From the NCBI RefSeq assembly GCF_000429845.1, contig NZ_KE386971.1, forward strand, positions 297,789-361,788: DNA of 64,000 nt. The letters run 5' to 3'. This document shows, piece after piece, positions 38,452 to 49,852 of the stretch; within the stretch, counting starts at the first letter, position 1, and the number at the start of each line of letters is the position of its first letter. This stretch comes from Comamonas composti DSM 21721. GTDB taxonomy: Bacteria > Pseudomonadota > Gammaproteobacteria > Burkholderiales > Burkholderiaceae_C. Under the pieces are notes generated by a model that saw only the letters and a list, made by a program, of their open reading frames with translations, made no database searches and was not told where the DNA came from. Both the position numbers and the translations under genes were made by a program.

Positions 38452-38529
38452 GAGCTGCCAGCGCTTGCCACATATGGATTTCAGGCACGAATCAGCTTGA
38501 AATCCAATAAAGACAAGCGCTGGCAGCTC
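38452..38529. repeat. Nested palindromic repeat, type 1 (best-preserved copy)
   Basis: The outer arms GAGCTGCCAGCGCTTG (38452-38467) and its exact complement (38514-38529) pair over 16 bases. Inside, GGATTTCA (38476-38483) and TGAAATCC (38498-38505) pair over 8 bases. The result is a cruciform-like element of 78 bases with two perfect nested stems. It fills the gap between the phoH operon terminator and the end of dnaB. Confidence 0.85.
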
Positions 38530-38537
38530 ACTTTTCA

Positions 38538-39977
38538 TCAGTACTCATCGCTGCCATAGCCCATGGCCAGGTTCTCGAAGCGCGTCTGGTTCTTCTGGAA
38601 GAACAGCTTCACCGTGCCCGTGGGGCCGTTACGCTGCTTGCCGATGATGACTTCGGCGATATTGGGCTCCTTGCTGTCCTTGTTGTAGTAGTCGTCGCGG
38701 TAGATGAACATGATGATGTCCGCGTCCTGCTCGATGGCGCCGGATTCCCGCAGGTCGCTCATCATGGGGCGCTTGTCGGTGCGCTGCTCCACCGAGCGGT
38801 TGAGCTGGGACAGCGCGATCACCGGGCACTGCAACTCCTTGGCCAGCATCTTCAGGCCGCGCGAGATCTCGCCCAGTTCGGTGGCGCGGTTGTCGGCGCT
38901 GGAGGCACCCGAGCCGCTCATGAGCTGCAAATAGTCGACCACGATCAGCCCCAGCTTGCCGCAGGTGCGCGCCAGACGGCGCGCGTTGGCGCGCAGCTCG
39001 CCGGGCGTGAGGCCTGGCGTCTCGTCGATGTGCAGTGACACCGTGCGCAGGCGCTCTATGGCCTCGGCCAGGCGCGGCCACTCCTCGTCATTGAGCTTGC
39101 CGGTGCGCAGATTGCCCTGGTTGACCTTGCCGATCGAGCCCACGATACGCACGGCCAGCTGGGCCGCGCCCATTTCCATGGAGAAGATGGCCACGGGCAG
39201 GCCTTCGTTGAGCGCCACATGCTCGGCGATGTTCACCGCAAACGAGGTCTTGCCCATGGAAGGGCGCGCAGCCAGCACCACCAGATCGCCAGCCTGCAGG
39301 CCGCTGGTCATGCGGTCCAGATCGGCAAAGCCCGTGGGCACGCCGGTCACATCCATGGGGTTGTCGGCCATCTCCTGGACGCGGTCCAGCAGGTCGACCA
39401 CCAGGGTACCCAGGGACTGGAAGCCCTGCTTGTTGCGCGAGCCCTCTTCGCCGATGGCAAAGATCTTGGACTCGGCCTCATCCAGAATGCGCTCCACCGT
39501 CTTGCCCTGGGGGCTGAAGGCATTCGTCGCGATATCGTCGCTGGCCGTGATCAGCTTGCGCAGAATGGAGCGCTCACGCACGATTTCCGCATAGCGGCGG
39601 ATGTTCGTGGCACTGGGCACATACTGCGCCAGCTGGTTCAGATACAGCAGGCCGCCGATCTCCTCGGCCTTGCCCATGCCCTGCAAATGCTCGTAGACCG
39701 TGATCACGTCGGCAGGCTTGCTCGCGTTGATGAGCTTGCCTATGGCATCGAAGATCAGCTTGTGCTCGTGACGGTAGAAGTCGCCCTCGGTCAGCAGATC
39801 GCCCACGCGGTCCCAGGCATTGTTGTCCAGCAGCAGGCCGCCGAGCACGCTGGACTCCGACTCCATGGAGTGCGGCGGCACACGCAACTGGGCCACCTGC
39901 AGATCATCGGTCGGCAAAGGGCCCAGCCCATGCCCGTGGTCATCATCGATATCTAGCGGAGGCATTACAGAGGACAT
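38538..39977 (-). CDS. dnaB: Replicative DNA helicase DnaB
   Basis: DnaB is the ring helicase of the replication fork. The 479-residue product has the N-terminal domain (MESESSVLGGLLLDN, FYRHEHKLIF), the linker that binds DnaG, and the RecA-like helicase domain with Walker A ARPSMGKTSFA, Walker B LIVVDYLQLM and the H4/R-finger region QCPVIALSQLNR. I start at MSSVMPPLD, with AGGAA 6 bases upstream; the longer frame has no similarity to DnaB. It follows rplI, as in many proteobacteria, but an intrinsic terminator stands between them. Confidence 0.97.
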   Translation of the reverse strand: MSSVMPPLDIDDDHGHGLGPLPTDDLQVAQLRVPPHSMESESSVLGGLLLDNNAWDRVGDLLTEGDFYRHEHKLIFDAIGKLINASKPADVITVYEHLQGMGKAEEIGGLLYLNQLAQYVPSATNIRRYAEIVRERSILRKLITASDDIATNAFSPQGKTVERILDEAESKIFAIGEEGSRNKQGFQSLGTLVVDLLDRVQEMADNPMDVTGVPTGFADLDRMTSGLQAGDLVVLAARPSMGKTSFAVNIAEHVALNEGLPVAIFSMEMGAAQLAVRIVGSIGKVNQGNLRTGKLNDEEWPRLAEAIERLRTVSLHIDETPGLTPGELRANARRLARTCGKLGLIVVDYLQLMSGSGASSADNRATELGEISRGLKMLAKELQCPVIALSQLNRSVEQRTDKRPMMSDLRESGAIEQDADIIMFIYRDDYYNKDSKEPNIAEVIIGKQRNGPTGTVKLFFQKNQTRFENLAMGYGSDEY

Positions 39978-40055
39978 GAGATTCCTAGAGTCAAGCCCGC
40001 CATGGTAGCGGCTGGGCCTGGGCCATGCCAGCACTCGGCAGGCAGGCCGCGGAGA

Positions 40056-40085
40056 AAACAAAAAGCCGCCCAAGGGCGGCTTTTT
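40056..40085 (-). terminator. Intrinsic terminator after rplI
   Basis: On the minus strand AAAAAGCCGCCC and GGGCGGCTTTTT form a stem with a 2-4 base loop and a TTTTTGTTTT tail. It begins about 24 bases after rplI and ends the rpsF-priB-rpsR-rplI operon. dnaB begins about 80 bases further on. Confidence 0.9.
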
Positions 40086-40109
40086 CGACAGAGGGCACAA
40101 GCCCTTGCT

Positions 40110-40562
40110 TTAAGAGTGGTCGCCGTAGACGGAAACCGTGACTTCGGCGCTCACGTCAGTGTGCAAGGCCACGATCACGGTGGCATCGCCAACCATCTTG
40201 ATGGGGCCGTTGGGCAGGCGAACCTGGGCCTTGACCACTTCAAAACCGGCCTTGACCAGCTCTTCGGCGATGTCGGCATTGGTGATGGAGCCGAACAGAC
40301 GGCCATCCACGCCAGCCTTTTGCGTGATCTTGATGTTCATGCCATTGAGCTTCTCGCTCAGGGCTTGAGCCGCAGCCAGCTTTTCAGCGGCGATCTTTTC
40401 CAGTTCGGCGCGCTTGGCTTCGAACTCGGCCTTGGCAGCAGCCGTGGCACGACGGGCAGCGCCCGTGGGGATCAGAAAGTTGCGGGCGTAGCCGTCCTTG
40501 ACCTTGACGATATCGCCGAGGTTACCCAGGTTCACGACCTTGTCGAGCAGAATGATTTGCAT
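40110..40562 (-). CDS. rplI: 50S ribosomal protein L9
   Basis: L9 binds 23S rRNA near the base of the L1 stalk. The 150-residue product has the classic N-terminal domain [19 protein letters not shown] and [11 protein letters not shown], the long connecting helix ([20 protein letters not shown] and onward), and a C-terminal RNA-binding domain. It is the last gene of rpsF-priB-rpsR-rplI; a terminator follows. Confidence 0.97.
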   Translation of the reverse strand: MQIILLDKVVNLGNLGDIVKVKDGYARNFLIPTGAARRATAAAKAEFEAKRAELEKIAAEKLAAAQALSEKLNGMNIKITQKAGVDGRLFGSITNADIAEELVKAGFEVVKAQVRLPNGPIKMVGDATVIVALHTDVSAEVTVSVYGDHS

Positions 40563-40573
40563 TGCCGTGCTCC

Positions 40574-40855
40574 TTAGATCTTGTGCTGGTCGGTGTAGGG
40601 CACCAGAGCCAGGAAGCGGGCGCGCTTGATGGCGGTGTTCAGCTGACGCTGATAGATGGCGCGCGTGCCGGTCAGGCGGGCGGGCACGATCTTGCCGTTC
40701 TCAGCGATGAAGTCACGCAGGGTGTCGACATCCTTGTAGTCGATTTCTTCGACGCCAGCGACGGTGAAGCGGCAGAAGCGCTTGCGCTTGAACAGCAGAG
40801 ACTGCGTGTTGCGCTTGGGGCGCTTGTCCTTGTTGAATTTCTTGAACGTGGCCAT
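40574..40855 (-). CDS. rpsR: 30S ribosomal protein S18
   Basis: The 93-residue product includes [40 protein letters not shown] and [20 protein letters not shown], all S18 hallmarks. S18 pairs with S6 on the small-subunit platform, and rpsF is two genes upstream. The N-terminus is slightly extended and basic, as in other betaproteobacteria. Confidence 0.97.
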   Translation of the reverse strand: MATFKKFNKDKRPKRNTQSLLFKRKRFCRFTVAGVEEIDYKDVDTLRDFIAENGKIVPARLTGTRAIYQRQLNTAIKRARFLALVPYTDQHKI

Positions 40856-40873
40856 TTCTGGACCTCTTGAAAA

Positions 40874-41164
40874 TTAGTTTTGTTGAATATCCTGGATGTG
40901 CAAAACCAGCTGCCGTCCATTGCGCGGCGAAGCCAGAAAGCCCCTGAAATCCCACTGGCTGCCAAGAGCCTGGCGGGCCAGTCTTTCGGCCAGAGGACCG
41001 AAAGCCACGGCTTTCACGGATGCTGCGACGCTGCGCTGGACACCGGCCTCTTTTTGCTGCGACGCATGTTCGAGCCGCAAGTCCAGTGCAGGCAGCCCTG
41101 CCGGCGTGTACCGCAAAGCCGCAAGCTCTGCGATGGAGGCCGTCAGTGCAACGCTGTTTTCCAC
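40874..41164 (-). CDS. priB: Primosomal replication protein N (PriB)
   Basis: PriB is an OB-fold single-stranded DNA-binding protein of replication restart. The 96-residue product shows LTASIAELAALRYTPAGLP, LRLEHASQQ and DFRGFLASPRNGRQLVLHI, all consistent with the family. Its position between rpsF and rpsR is the conserved priB site. It begins 17 bases after rpsF. Confidence 0.92.
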   Translation of the reverse strand: MENSVALTASIAELAALRYTPAGLPALDLRLEHASQQKEAGVQRSVAASVKAVAFGPLAERLARQALGSQWDFRGFLASPRNGRQLVLHIQDIQQN

Positions 41165-41181
41165 TCCTACAGGCTGATGGC

Positions 41182-41544
41182 TTAGGCTTGCTCGGCTTGG
41201 TTGGCCTTGCGTGCTTCTTCGCGCTCGACGGTCTTCATCATCGAAGAGGCGCTCGTATCGGCCTTCTTCTTTTGAACCGTCAGGTGACGCAGCACAGCAT
41301 CGTTGAACTTGAAGGCGTGCTCCAGTTCAGCCATCACAGCCTGATCGGCTTCGATGTTCAGGCACAGGTAGTGGGCCTTGGCGAGCTTGTTGATCATGTA
41401 GGCCAGCTGACGGCGGCCCCAGTCTTCCTCGCGGTGCACCTTGCCACCGCCAGCGGTGATCATGCCCTTGTAGCGCTCCAGCATGGCGGGAACCTGCTCG
41501 CTCTGATCCGGATGGATCAACAAAACGATTTCGTAATGACGCAT
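41182..41544 (-). CDS. rpsF: 30S ribosomal protein S6
   Basis: The 120-residue product begins [19 protein letters not shown] and contains [19 protein letters not shown], both standard for S6. A strong AAGGAG box lies about 6 bases upstream of this Met, so the longer reading frame is rejected. The C-terminal 20 residues are polar and may be modified in some bacteria. It is the first gene of the operon with priB, rpsR and rplI, and is divergent from grpE. Confidence 0.97.
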   Translation of the reverse strand: MRHYEIVLLIHPDQSEQVPAMLERYKGMITAGGGKVHREEDWGRRQLAYMINKLAKAHYLCLNIEADQAVMAELEHAFKFNDAVLRHLTVQKKKADTSASSMMKTVEREEARKANQAEQA

Positions 41545-41609
41545 AAAGACTCCTTTTGGGAAAACGCCGCCCACTGCGTCTGTAGTGGTGCGGCAAGGCA
41601 AAGCAGGAA

Positions 41610-41615
41610 ATTATA
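41610..41615 (-). promoter_or_regulatory. Probable -10 element of the rpsF operon promoter
   Basis: On the minus strand a perfect TATAAT in the context GGCTATAATTT lies about 66 bases upstream of rpsF. The -35 area at 17 bases spacing (CAAGAT/AGTCAA) is a poor match. The position upstream of a ribosomal operon supports it. Confidence 0.5.
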
Positions 41616-41776
41616 GCCAGGAGCCCACCATCTTGACTAGTCTCCTCATGCTAACCCCCGATATTTTCTCTGGAATTGCACAGCCGCAAGCCAAAGTTCC
41701 ACGCCTTGCGCGGCGCGGCTGAGACAATTGCCGGCTGCGCAAGCCGGGCCGTACCTGGCTGGCCTGGGCCCCGGCC

Positions 41777-41804
41777 CTTGAAATCCGGCCGGACGCACCC
41801 AGCT
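41777..41804 (+). promoter_or_regulatory. Sigma-32-type heat-shock promoter of grpE
   Basis: CTTGAAA (41777-41783), a 13-base spacer, and ACCCAGCT (41797-41804) match the RpoH consensus with exactly the same spacing as the clpB promoter. Transcription would begin about 45 bases before the grpE start. Confidence 0.78.
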
Positions 41805-41858
41805 AGTAGCCACAGCGCCCAAGGCGCACCTTCACTGTTGTTGACCTCAATCCAACCC

Positions 41859-42404
41859 ATGTCTGAAAACCAAAGCACTCCCTTGCAAGACGCATCCCCC
41901 GAGGAAACCGAAGCTGCCATGGCCGCCAACGCTGCCGATGAGATGCAGCGCCTGCAGACGGAACTGGCCGAGCTCAAGACCAAGAGCGCCGATCTGGCCG
42001 ACCAGTATCTGCGCGCCAAGGCCGAAGCCGAGAACGTGCGCCGCCGCGCCGACGAGGAAGTCGCCAAGGCCCGCAAGTTCGGCATCGAGAGCTTTGCCGA
42101 AGGTCTGCTGCCGGTCTGCGACAGCCTGGATGCGGCCCTGGCCATAGAGAACGCAAGCGCCGAACAGTTGCGCGAGGGCTCGGATGCCACGCTGCGCCAG
42201 CTGCTGTCCGCGCTGGAGCGCAACAAGGTCGTGCCCATCAACCCCGCTGCCGGCGAGAAGTTCGACCCCAACCTGCACCAGGCCATCTCCATGGTTCCTG
42301 CCGAACAGGAAGCCAACACCGTGGTCGGCGTGCTGCAAAAAGGCTATCTGATTGCCGAGCGCATTCTGCGCCCGGCCCTGGTCACCGTCGCCCAGCCAAA
42401 GTAA
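41859..42404 (+). CDS. grpE: Nucleotide exchange factor GrpE
   Basis: GrpE releases ADP from DnaK. The 181-residue product has an acidic, disordered N-terminus, a long coiled coil ([20 protein letters not shown], then [14 protein letters not shown]), and the C-terminal beta domain with [15 protein letters not shown] and [19 protein letters not shown]. The start is the Met of MSENQSTPL. dnaK follows after about 106 bases, under its own heat-shock promoter. Confidence 0.96.
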   Translation: MSENQSTPLQDASPEETEAAMAANAADEMQRLQTELAELKTKSADLADQYLRAKAEAENVRRRADEEVAKARKFGIESFAEGLLPVCDSLDAALAIENASAEQLREGSDATLRQLLSALERNKVVPINPAAGEKFDPNLHQAISMVPAEQEANTVVGVLQKGYLIAERILRPALVTVAQPK

Positions 42405-42440
42405 GCGGCCACCGACAGGTAAATCAATTGCGCCGCTAGT

Positions 42441-42469
42441 CTTGAAACCAGCGCCAGCCGCCTCCAGTT
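42441..42469 (+). promoter_or_regulatory. Sigma-32-type heat-shock promoter of dnaK
   Basis: CTTGAAA (42441-42447), a 14-base spacer, and CTCCAGTT (42462-42469). The -35 half is a perfect RpoH hexamer. The -10 half shares the CCAGnT form with the clpB and grpE promoters rather than the textbook CCCCATNT. It lies 42 bases before the dnaK start. Confidence 0.7.
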
Positions 42470-42510
42470 AGCAAGCATTCAAATATTTCATAGATCTCGG
42501 AGAAAACAAA

Positions 42511-44460
<1,950 letters not shown>

Positions 44461-44604
44461 GCACAGCGTGGTCCTGCACTGACCGCTTGCCGCCGCGCTG
44501 GGCTCAGGCCTGCGCGGCGTTGTTCCGTTTCAGGTCGGACATGAACGCAGGCACTGCATGTTTGATGGGAAATGGAATCACTGTTCTGATTGGCTAACAA
44601 CACC

Positions 44605-45732
44605 ATGTCCAAACGCGACTATTACGAAGTCCTAGGCGTTGCCAAGAACGCCTCGGACGACGATATCAAGAAGGCTTATCGCAAGCTTGCGATGAAGTAC
44701 CACCCCGACCGCAACCAGGGTGATGCGGCCGCCGCAGCCGAAGAGAAATTCAAGGAGGTCAAGGAGGCCTACGAGATGCTCTCCGACGGCCAAAAGCGCG
44801 CAGCCTATGACCAGTACGGCCACGCTGGCGTGGACCCCAACCGCGGCATGGGCGGCGGCGAAGGCTTTGGCGGTTTTGCCGAGGCTTTTGGCGACATCTT
44901 CGGCGACATGTTCAACCAGGGCCGCCGGGGCGGTGGTGGCCGTCAGGTCTATCGCGGCAACGACCTGAGCTATGCCATGGAAGTCACTCTGGAAGAGGCC
45001 GCCAAGGGCAAGGATGCGCAGATCCGCATCCCCAGCTGGGACAACTGCGACACCTGCCACGGCAGCGGCGCCAAGCCCGGCACCAGCCCCAAGACCTGCA
45101 GCACCTGCAACGGTGCAGGCAGCGTGCAGATGCGCCAGGGTTTCTTCAGCGTGCAGCAGACCTGCCCGCACTGCCGAGGCACGGGCAAGATCATTCCCGA
45201 GCCCTGCACCAGCTGCGGCGGCCAGGGCCGCGTCAAACGCCAGAAGACGCTCGAAGTCAAGATTCCGGCCGGCATAGACGACGGCATGCGCATACGCTCC
45301 TCGGGCAACGGCGAGCCGGGCACGAATGGCGGGCCTGCAGGTGATCTCTACATCGAGATCCGCATCAAGGACCACGACATCTTCGAGCGGGATGGCGACG
45401 ACCTGCACTGCAAGGTACCCGTGAGCTTCATCACGGCCGCCCTGGGCGGCGAGATCGAAGTCCCCACGCTCTCGGGCAAGGCCGCCATCGACATTCCCGA
45501 AGGCACCCAGGCCGGCAAGCAGTTCCGTCTGCGCGGCAAGGGGATCAAGGGCATTCGCTCCAACTATCCCGGCGATCTCTATTGCCACATCGTGGTCGAG
45601 ACCCCGGTCAAGCTCACCGAACACCAGCGCAAGCTGCTGCGCGAGCTCGACGAATCACTCAAGAAGGGCGGCTCCAAGCACTCGCCCAGCGGAGAAAGCT
45701 GGACCGACAGGCTCAAGAGCTTCTTCAGCTGA
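44605..45732 (+). CDS. dnaJ: Molecular chaperone DnaJ (Hsp40)
   Basis: DnaJ delivers clients to DnaK and stimulates its ATPase. The 375-residue product has the J domain with HPD at residues 33-35, a Gly/Phe-rich linker, four CxxCxGxG zinc repeats ([32 protein letters not shown]) and the C-terminal peptide-binding domains. I choose the ATG of [10 protein letters not shown]; a TTG 15 bases earlier is also in frame. A bidirectional terminator follows 32 bases after the stop. Confidence 0.97.
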   Translation: MSKRDYYEVLGVAKNASDDDIKKAYRKLAMKYHPDRNQGDAAAAAEEKFKEVKEAYEMLSDGQKRAAYDQYGHAGVDPNRGMGGGEGFGGFAEAFGDIFGDMFNQGRRGGGGRQVYRGNDLSYAMEVTLEEAAKGKDAQIRIPSWDNCDTCHGSGAKPGTSPKTCSTCNGAGSVQMRQGFFSVQQTCPHCRGTGKIIPEPCTSCGGQGRVKRQKTLEVKIPAGIDDGMRIRSSGNGEPGTNGGPAGDLYIEIRIKDHDIFERDGDDLHCKVPVSFITAALGGEIEVPTLSGKAAIDIPEGTQAGKQFRLRGKGIKGIRSNYPGDLYCHIVVETPVKLTEHQRKLLRELDESLKKGGSKHSPSGESWTDRLKSFFS

Positions 45733-45763
45733 CCTCCCCAGGGCGTGCGCGGCGCCCTGCTTC

Positions 45764-45789
45764 AAAAAGCGCCTTTTGAGGCGCTTTTT
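45764..45789. terminator. Bidirectional intrinsic terminator between dnaJ and the Sel1-repeat gene
   Basis: AAAAAGCGCC and GGCGCTTTTT form a perfect 10-bp stem with a 6-base loop. Both strands end in a T run, so it serves the convergent dnaJ and Sel1-repeat genes. Confidence 0.92.
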
Positions 45790-45799
45790 GCATGCTGAG

Positions 45800-47077
45800 T
45801 CAGGATTTTCCAGGCTTCCAGGCCTGGGCCTGGCGCTCGACCCGCATGCGCTGGGTCTCATCCAGCTCCTTGGCCAGGCTGTCGCGCTTGGCCGACAACG
45901 AGCGGTCCTTGTGCGCGGCCAGCCAGGACCAGAAATAGGCCAGCGAGCTATCGCGCTCCACCCCCTTGCCTGCCGCGTACAGGCTGGCCAGATTCGACTG
46001 CGCCAGGGCATCGCCCTGCTGGGCTGCGCGCTCCAGCCACTTGGCGGCCTGCTCGTCGCTGGTCGTCACCCCCTGACCATTGGCATAGAAAACGCCCAGA
46101 TTGAGCTGGGCCGAGGCATGGCCTTGCTCGGCCGCCTTCTGGAACCAGTGCGCCGCCTGGACCAGGTCGCGCTCCACGGGGCCGCCTTCGGCATACAGCA
46201 GGCCGGCATTGAACTGGGCATCCGCATGTCCCTGGGCGGCAGCCTTCAGGAACCACTGCAGGGCCAGAGCCGCATCCTCGGTCGCCCCCTGCCCTGTGGC
46301 ATGCATGACACCGAGCGCATATTGCGCGGCCGCCTCGCCCTGGCCGGCTGCACGCTCGAACCAGTGCAAGGCCTGAGCCTCGTCACGCGCCACGCCACGA
46401 CCGGCCGCCAGCATCAGCCCCAGATTGCTCTGGGCCACAGCCTCGCCCTGCTCGGCAGCCTTGCGATACCACTGCACGGCCTGGGCATCATCCCTGACCA
46501 CGCCATTGCCATGCGCATGCATCAGGCCCAGCTCGGACTGGGCCGAGGCATGACCTTGCATGGCCGCACTCAGATACCAGTGAGCCGCTGTCTGGATATC
46601 GGGGCTGAGCCCCAGGCCGCGTTTGTAGGCCATGCCCAACGCATATTGAGCCGGGGCATCGCCTTCTTCAGCGCGTCTGCGCAAGGCTGCGAGCTCGGCT
46701 TCGCTGATGGCGTGCTCGGTCTTGCCGGTCAGAGAAGCCGCCGCCGCACCCGCCCCCAGAGCCGCAGAGGCTGCAGGGGCTGCAGCCGCGCCTGGGCTTG
46801 CAACCGACGCGGATTTGGGAGCCGGCTTGGGCACAGCCCTGGCCTTGCTCGCAGTCTTTGGCGCAGCTTTCTTGCTGCCTTGGGCCTTGCCTGCTTTGGC
46901 AGCCCCTGTCTTGGCCTGGGCCTTGCCAGCTTTGGCCGTCTTGGCTGCCGGAACCGGCTTGGCCTGAGCCGGCCCCAGGTTGCTGCAGGCCAGCAGGCCC
47001 GTGAACACCAGGCCGCCGAGGACCTGGCCCAGTCGGCTGCCGCAGGAATTCCTGACTTTTGAATCTGGTTTTTGCAT
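45800..47077 (-). CDS. Exported Sel1-like repeat protein
   Basis: A 425-residue protein with an N-terminal signal that ends in LLACS, where Cys 31 could be a lipidation site, followed by a long Ala/Lys/Pro-rich tether (about residues 38-110) with repeated AKAGKAQ-type units. The rest is seven tandem 36-residue Sel1 repeats (A.AQ..LG..Y..G.GV..D...A..W...AA.QG), forming a superhelical scaffold. Sel1 proteins mediate protein-protein contacts in signalling and envelope quality control; no specific partner can be inferred. It converges on dnaJ. Confidence 0.85.
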   Translation of the reverse strand: MQKPDSKVRNSCGSRLGQVLGGLVFTGLLACSNLGPAQAKPVPAAKTAKAGKAQAKTGAAKAGKAQGSKKAAPKTASKARAVPKPAPKSASVASPGAAAAPAASAALGAGAAAASLTGKTEHAISEAELAALRRRAEEGDAPAQYALGMAYKRGLGLSPDIQTAAHWYLSAAMQGHASAQSELGLMHAHGNGVVRDDAQAVQWYRKAAEQGEAVAQSNLGLMLAAGRGVARDEAQALHWFERAAGQGEAAAQYALGVMHATGQGATEDAALALQWFLKAAAQGHADAQFNAGLLYAEGGPVERDLVQAAHWFQKAAEQGHASAQLNLGVFYANGQGVTTSDEQAAKWLERAAQQGDALAQSNLASLYAAGKGVERDSSLAYFWSWLAAHKDRSLSAKRDSLAKELDETQRMRVERQAQAWKPGKS

Positions 47078-47260
47078 ACGCTTCTATTTTTACAGCGGAA
47101 AACACAGGCCAGCCCATGCCTGCACTGCCAAACAGTCAAAAAAGATAGCCGCGTTTACCCCTGTTCACAAGACCACTGCTCTCCAGGGCCGTTTCTACCC
47201 CGAAATACCTTGCGCCCCAAGCACGGCCATAGCCAGCTGGCATGACTGCAATCGCTGACC

Positions 47261-47290
47261 ATGGCTTAAGCCATCTCATTGCGAGATGGC
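47261..47290. promoter_or_regulatory. Overlapping palindromes upstream of the LysR gene, candidate operator
   Basis: ATGGCTTAAGCCAT (47261-47274) is a perfect 14-base palindrome. It overlaps a hairpin GCCATCTC/GAGATGGC (47270-47277 and 47283-47290). Three ATGGC/GCCAT half-sites are thus spaced over 30 bases, about 70 bases before the LysR start. LysR regulators often bind such dyads in their own promoters; that role here is inferred. Confidence 0.4.
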
Positions 47291-47358
47291 AAACTGGTTA
47301 TTTATCGTGGAAAATAGCAAAAGCTTCTCCTTTGAAGAAGGCAAGCCCCACCAAGACC

Positions 47359-48321
47359 ATGAAAAATTCCGAGCGCAGCTTTGCGCGGCGTATTGATCTG
47401 ACATCGCTGCAATTATTTGTAGCCGTTTGCGAGCTCGGCAGCATAGGCCGCGCGGCCGAGCGAGAGTTCATCGCAGCATCGGCCGTGAGCAAGCGCCTGT
47501 CCGATCTTGAAGCCACGGTGGATACCGCCCTGCTCTATCGCCACAGCCGGGGCGTGACCCTGACGCCTGCAGGAGAGAGCCTGCTGCATCATGCGCGCAA
47601 CCTGCTTTTCGGCCTGGAGCGCATGCAGGGCGAACTCTCCGAATATGCCGACGGCGTGCGCGGCCATGTGCGCGTGCATGCCAATCTCTCGGCCATCGTC
47701 CAGTTCCTGCCCGAAGACCTGGGCGCCTTTGCGCGCCAGCATCCTCAGGTCAAGATCGATCTGCAGGAGCAGCTGAGCCCTGCGGTGCTGGCCGCCGTGC
47801 AGGAAGGCATTGCCGACATCGGCATCTGCTCCATGGAGCACATGGCCACGGGCAATGGCCAGGCCGCGCCGGTGCTTCAGCAGCGCCCTTACCGCGAGGA
47901 CCATCTGGTCGTCGTCGTGCCCGAGGGTCATGCGCTGGCCGAGCGCCAGGAGATCGGCTTTGCCGATGTGCTGCCATGGGACATCGTCAGCCTGCAGTCC
48001 GGCTCGTCCATCAGCCTGGCGATGCGCGCGGCCGCAGCCCAGGCCGGCCACGCCCTGCACCAGCGCATACAGGTCACCAGTCTGGACGCCATGTGCCGCA
48101 TGATTGACAACGGCCTGGGCATCGGCCTGATACCGGACCGCGCCTTCGAGCTCATGCATGGTGTCGGCCGCCTGCGCTCTGTGGCGCTGAGCGATGCCTG
48201 GGCACGGCGCGAGCTGTGCATCGTGGCGCGCGACTTCAATGCCCTGCCCGTCACGGCCCGCCTGCTGGCCGAGCATCTATGCCAGCCCGCAATCGACGCC
48301 CGGATCGCAGCCGCAGGCTGA
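47359..48321 (+). CDS. LysR-family transcriptional regulator
   Basis: The 320-residue product has the N-terminal winged helix-turn-helix ([56 protein letters not shown]) and a periplasmic-binding-like effector domain. It is the standard LysR length. It lies 55 bases upstream of leuC on the same strand, and in Burkholderiales a LysR gene commonly precedes leuC. Control of leucine synthesis is plausible but not shown. I start at MKNSERSFA. The 281 bases upstream hold the palindromes noted separately and no gene. Confidence 0.9.
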   Translation: MKNSERSFARRIDLTSLQLFVAVCELGSIGRAAEREFIAASAVSKRLSDLEATVDTALLYRHSRGVTLTPAGESLLHHARNLLFGLERMQGELSEYADGVRGHVRVHANLSAIVQFLPEDLGAFARQHPQVKIDLQEQLSPAVLAAVQEGIADIGICSMEHMATGNGQAAPVLQQRPYREDHLVVVVPEGHALAERQEIGFADVLPWDIVSLQSGSSISLAMRAAAAQAGHALHQRIQVTSLDAMCRMIDNGLGIGLIPDRAFELMHGVGRLRSVALSDAWARRELCIVARDFNALPVTARLLAEHLCQPAIDARIAAAG

Positions 48322-48376
48322 GTTCCTAGAATCCTCACCCATTTCCCCCACGATCACCCAACCACGCGAGAACGCC

Positions 48377-49828
48377 ATGGGACGCACCCTCTACGACAAG
48401 ATTTTCGACGAGCATGTCATCCACACCGAGGAAGACGGCACCTCCATCCTCTACATAGACCGCCATCTGGTGCACGAAGTCACCAGCCCCCAGGCCTTCG
48501 AAGGCCTGCGCGAGGCCGGGCGCAAGCTGTGGCGCATCAGCTCCGTGGTCGCCACGGCCGACCACAACACGCCCACCACGGGCTGGGAGCGCGGCTATGA
48601 CGGCATTGCCGACCCCATCAGCAAAGAACAGATCACCACGCTGAACACCAATATCGGCGAGTTCGGCGCTGCGGCCTTCTTTCCCTTCATGGACAAGGGC
48701 CAGGGCATCGTCCACGTGATGGGCCCCGAGCAAGGCGCCACCCTGCCCGGCATGACCGTGGTCTGCGGCGACAGCCACACCTCCACGCACGGCGCCTTCG
48801 GCGCGCTGGCCCACGGCATCGGCACCTCCGAGGTCGAGCATGTGATGGCCACCCAGACCCTGCTGGCCAAGAAGGCCAAGAACATGCTGGTCCAGGTCAA
48901 CGGCAAGGTCGCGCCCGGCATCACGGCCAAGGACATTGTGCTGGCCATCATCGGCAAGATCGGCACGGCCGGCGGCACGGGCTACACCATAGAGTTCGCA
49001 GGGCAGGCGATCCGCGACCTGTCCATGGAAGGGCGCATGACGGTCTGCAACATGGCCATCGAAGGCGGTGCGCGCGCCGGCCTGGTGGCCGTGGACGACA
49101 AGACCATCGCCTATGTGAAGGGTCGCCCCCTGGCACCGGGCGTGGACCGACAAAGCGGCCGCTTTGTCGGGGGCGCGGAATGGGATGCGGCCGTGGCCTA
49201 CTGGAAGACGCTGCACTCCGATGCCGATGCCAAGTTCGACAGCGTGGTCGAGCTGAATGCAGCCGACATCGTGCCGCAGGTGACCTGGGGCACCTCGCCC
49301 GAGATGGTGCTGGGCATTGATGCCAGCGTGCCCGATCCCGACCGGGAAAAGGATGCGGGCAAGCGCGGCGCCATCGAACGCGCGCTCACCTACATGAACC
49401 TCGAGCCCGGCAAGCCCATCAACGACATCTTCGTGGACAAGATCTTCATCGGCTCGTGCACCAACAGCCGCATCGAGGACATGCGCGAAGCGGCGGCGGT
49501 GGTCAAGAAGCTCGGCCAGAAGGTCGCCAAGAACGTGAAGCTGGCCATGGTCGTGCCCGGCTCGGGCCTGGTGAAAGAGCAGGCCGAACGCGAAGGCCTG
49601 GACGCCATCTTCAAGGCCGCGGGCTTCGAGTGGCGCGAGCCCGGCTGCAGCATGTGCCTGGCCATGAACGCCGACCGCCTCGAGCCCGGCGAGCGCTGCG
49701 CCTCGACCAGCAACCGCAACTTCGAAGGCCGCCAGGGCGCGGGCGGGCGCACCCACCTGGTGAGCCCGGCCATGGCGGCGGCGGCGGCCATCCACGGCCA
49801 CTTCGTCGACATCCGCAAGTTCGCCTGA
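48377..49828 (+). CDS. leuC: 3-isopropylmalate dehydratase large subunit
   Basis: LeuC with LeuD isomerises 2- to 3-isopropylmalate through an aconitase-type [4Fe-4S] cluster. The 483-residue product shows [23 protein letters not shown], the cluster cysteines in IGSCTNSR and [10 protein letters not shown], and [17 protein letters not shown] start at MGRTLYDKI. It is followed by an entericidin gene and leuD. Confidence 0.97.
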   Translation: MGRTLYDKIFDEHVIHTEEDGTSILYIDRHLVHEVTSPQAFEGLREAGRKLWRISSVVATADHNTPTTGWERGYDGIADPISKEQITTLNTNIGEFGAAAFFPFMDKGQGIVHVMGPEQGATLPGMTVVCGDSHTSTHGAFGALAHGIGTSEVEHVMATQTLLAKKAKNMLVQVNGKVAPGITAKDIVLAIIGKIGTAGGTGYTIEFAGQAIRDLSMEGRMTVCNMAIEGGARAGLVAVDDKTIAYVKGRPLAPGVDRQSGRFVGGAEWDAAVAYWKTLHSDADAKFDSVVELNAADIVPQVTWGTSPEMVLGIDASVPDPDREKDAGKRGAIERALTYMNLEPGKPINDIFVDKIFIGSCTNSRIEDMREAAAVVKKLGQKVAKNVKLAMVVPGSGLVKEQAEREGLDAIFKAAGFEWREPGCSMCLAMNADRLEPGERCASTSNRNFEGRQGAGGRTHLVSPAMAAAAAIHGHFVDIRKFA

Positions 49829-49852
49829 ACCTGCCTCAGCGAGCCGCACACC

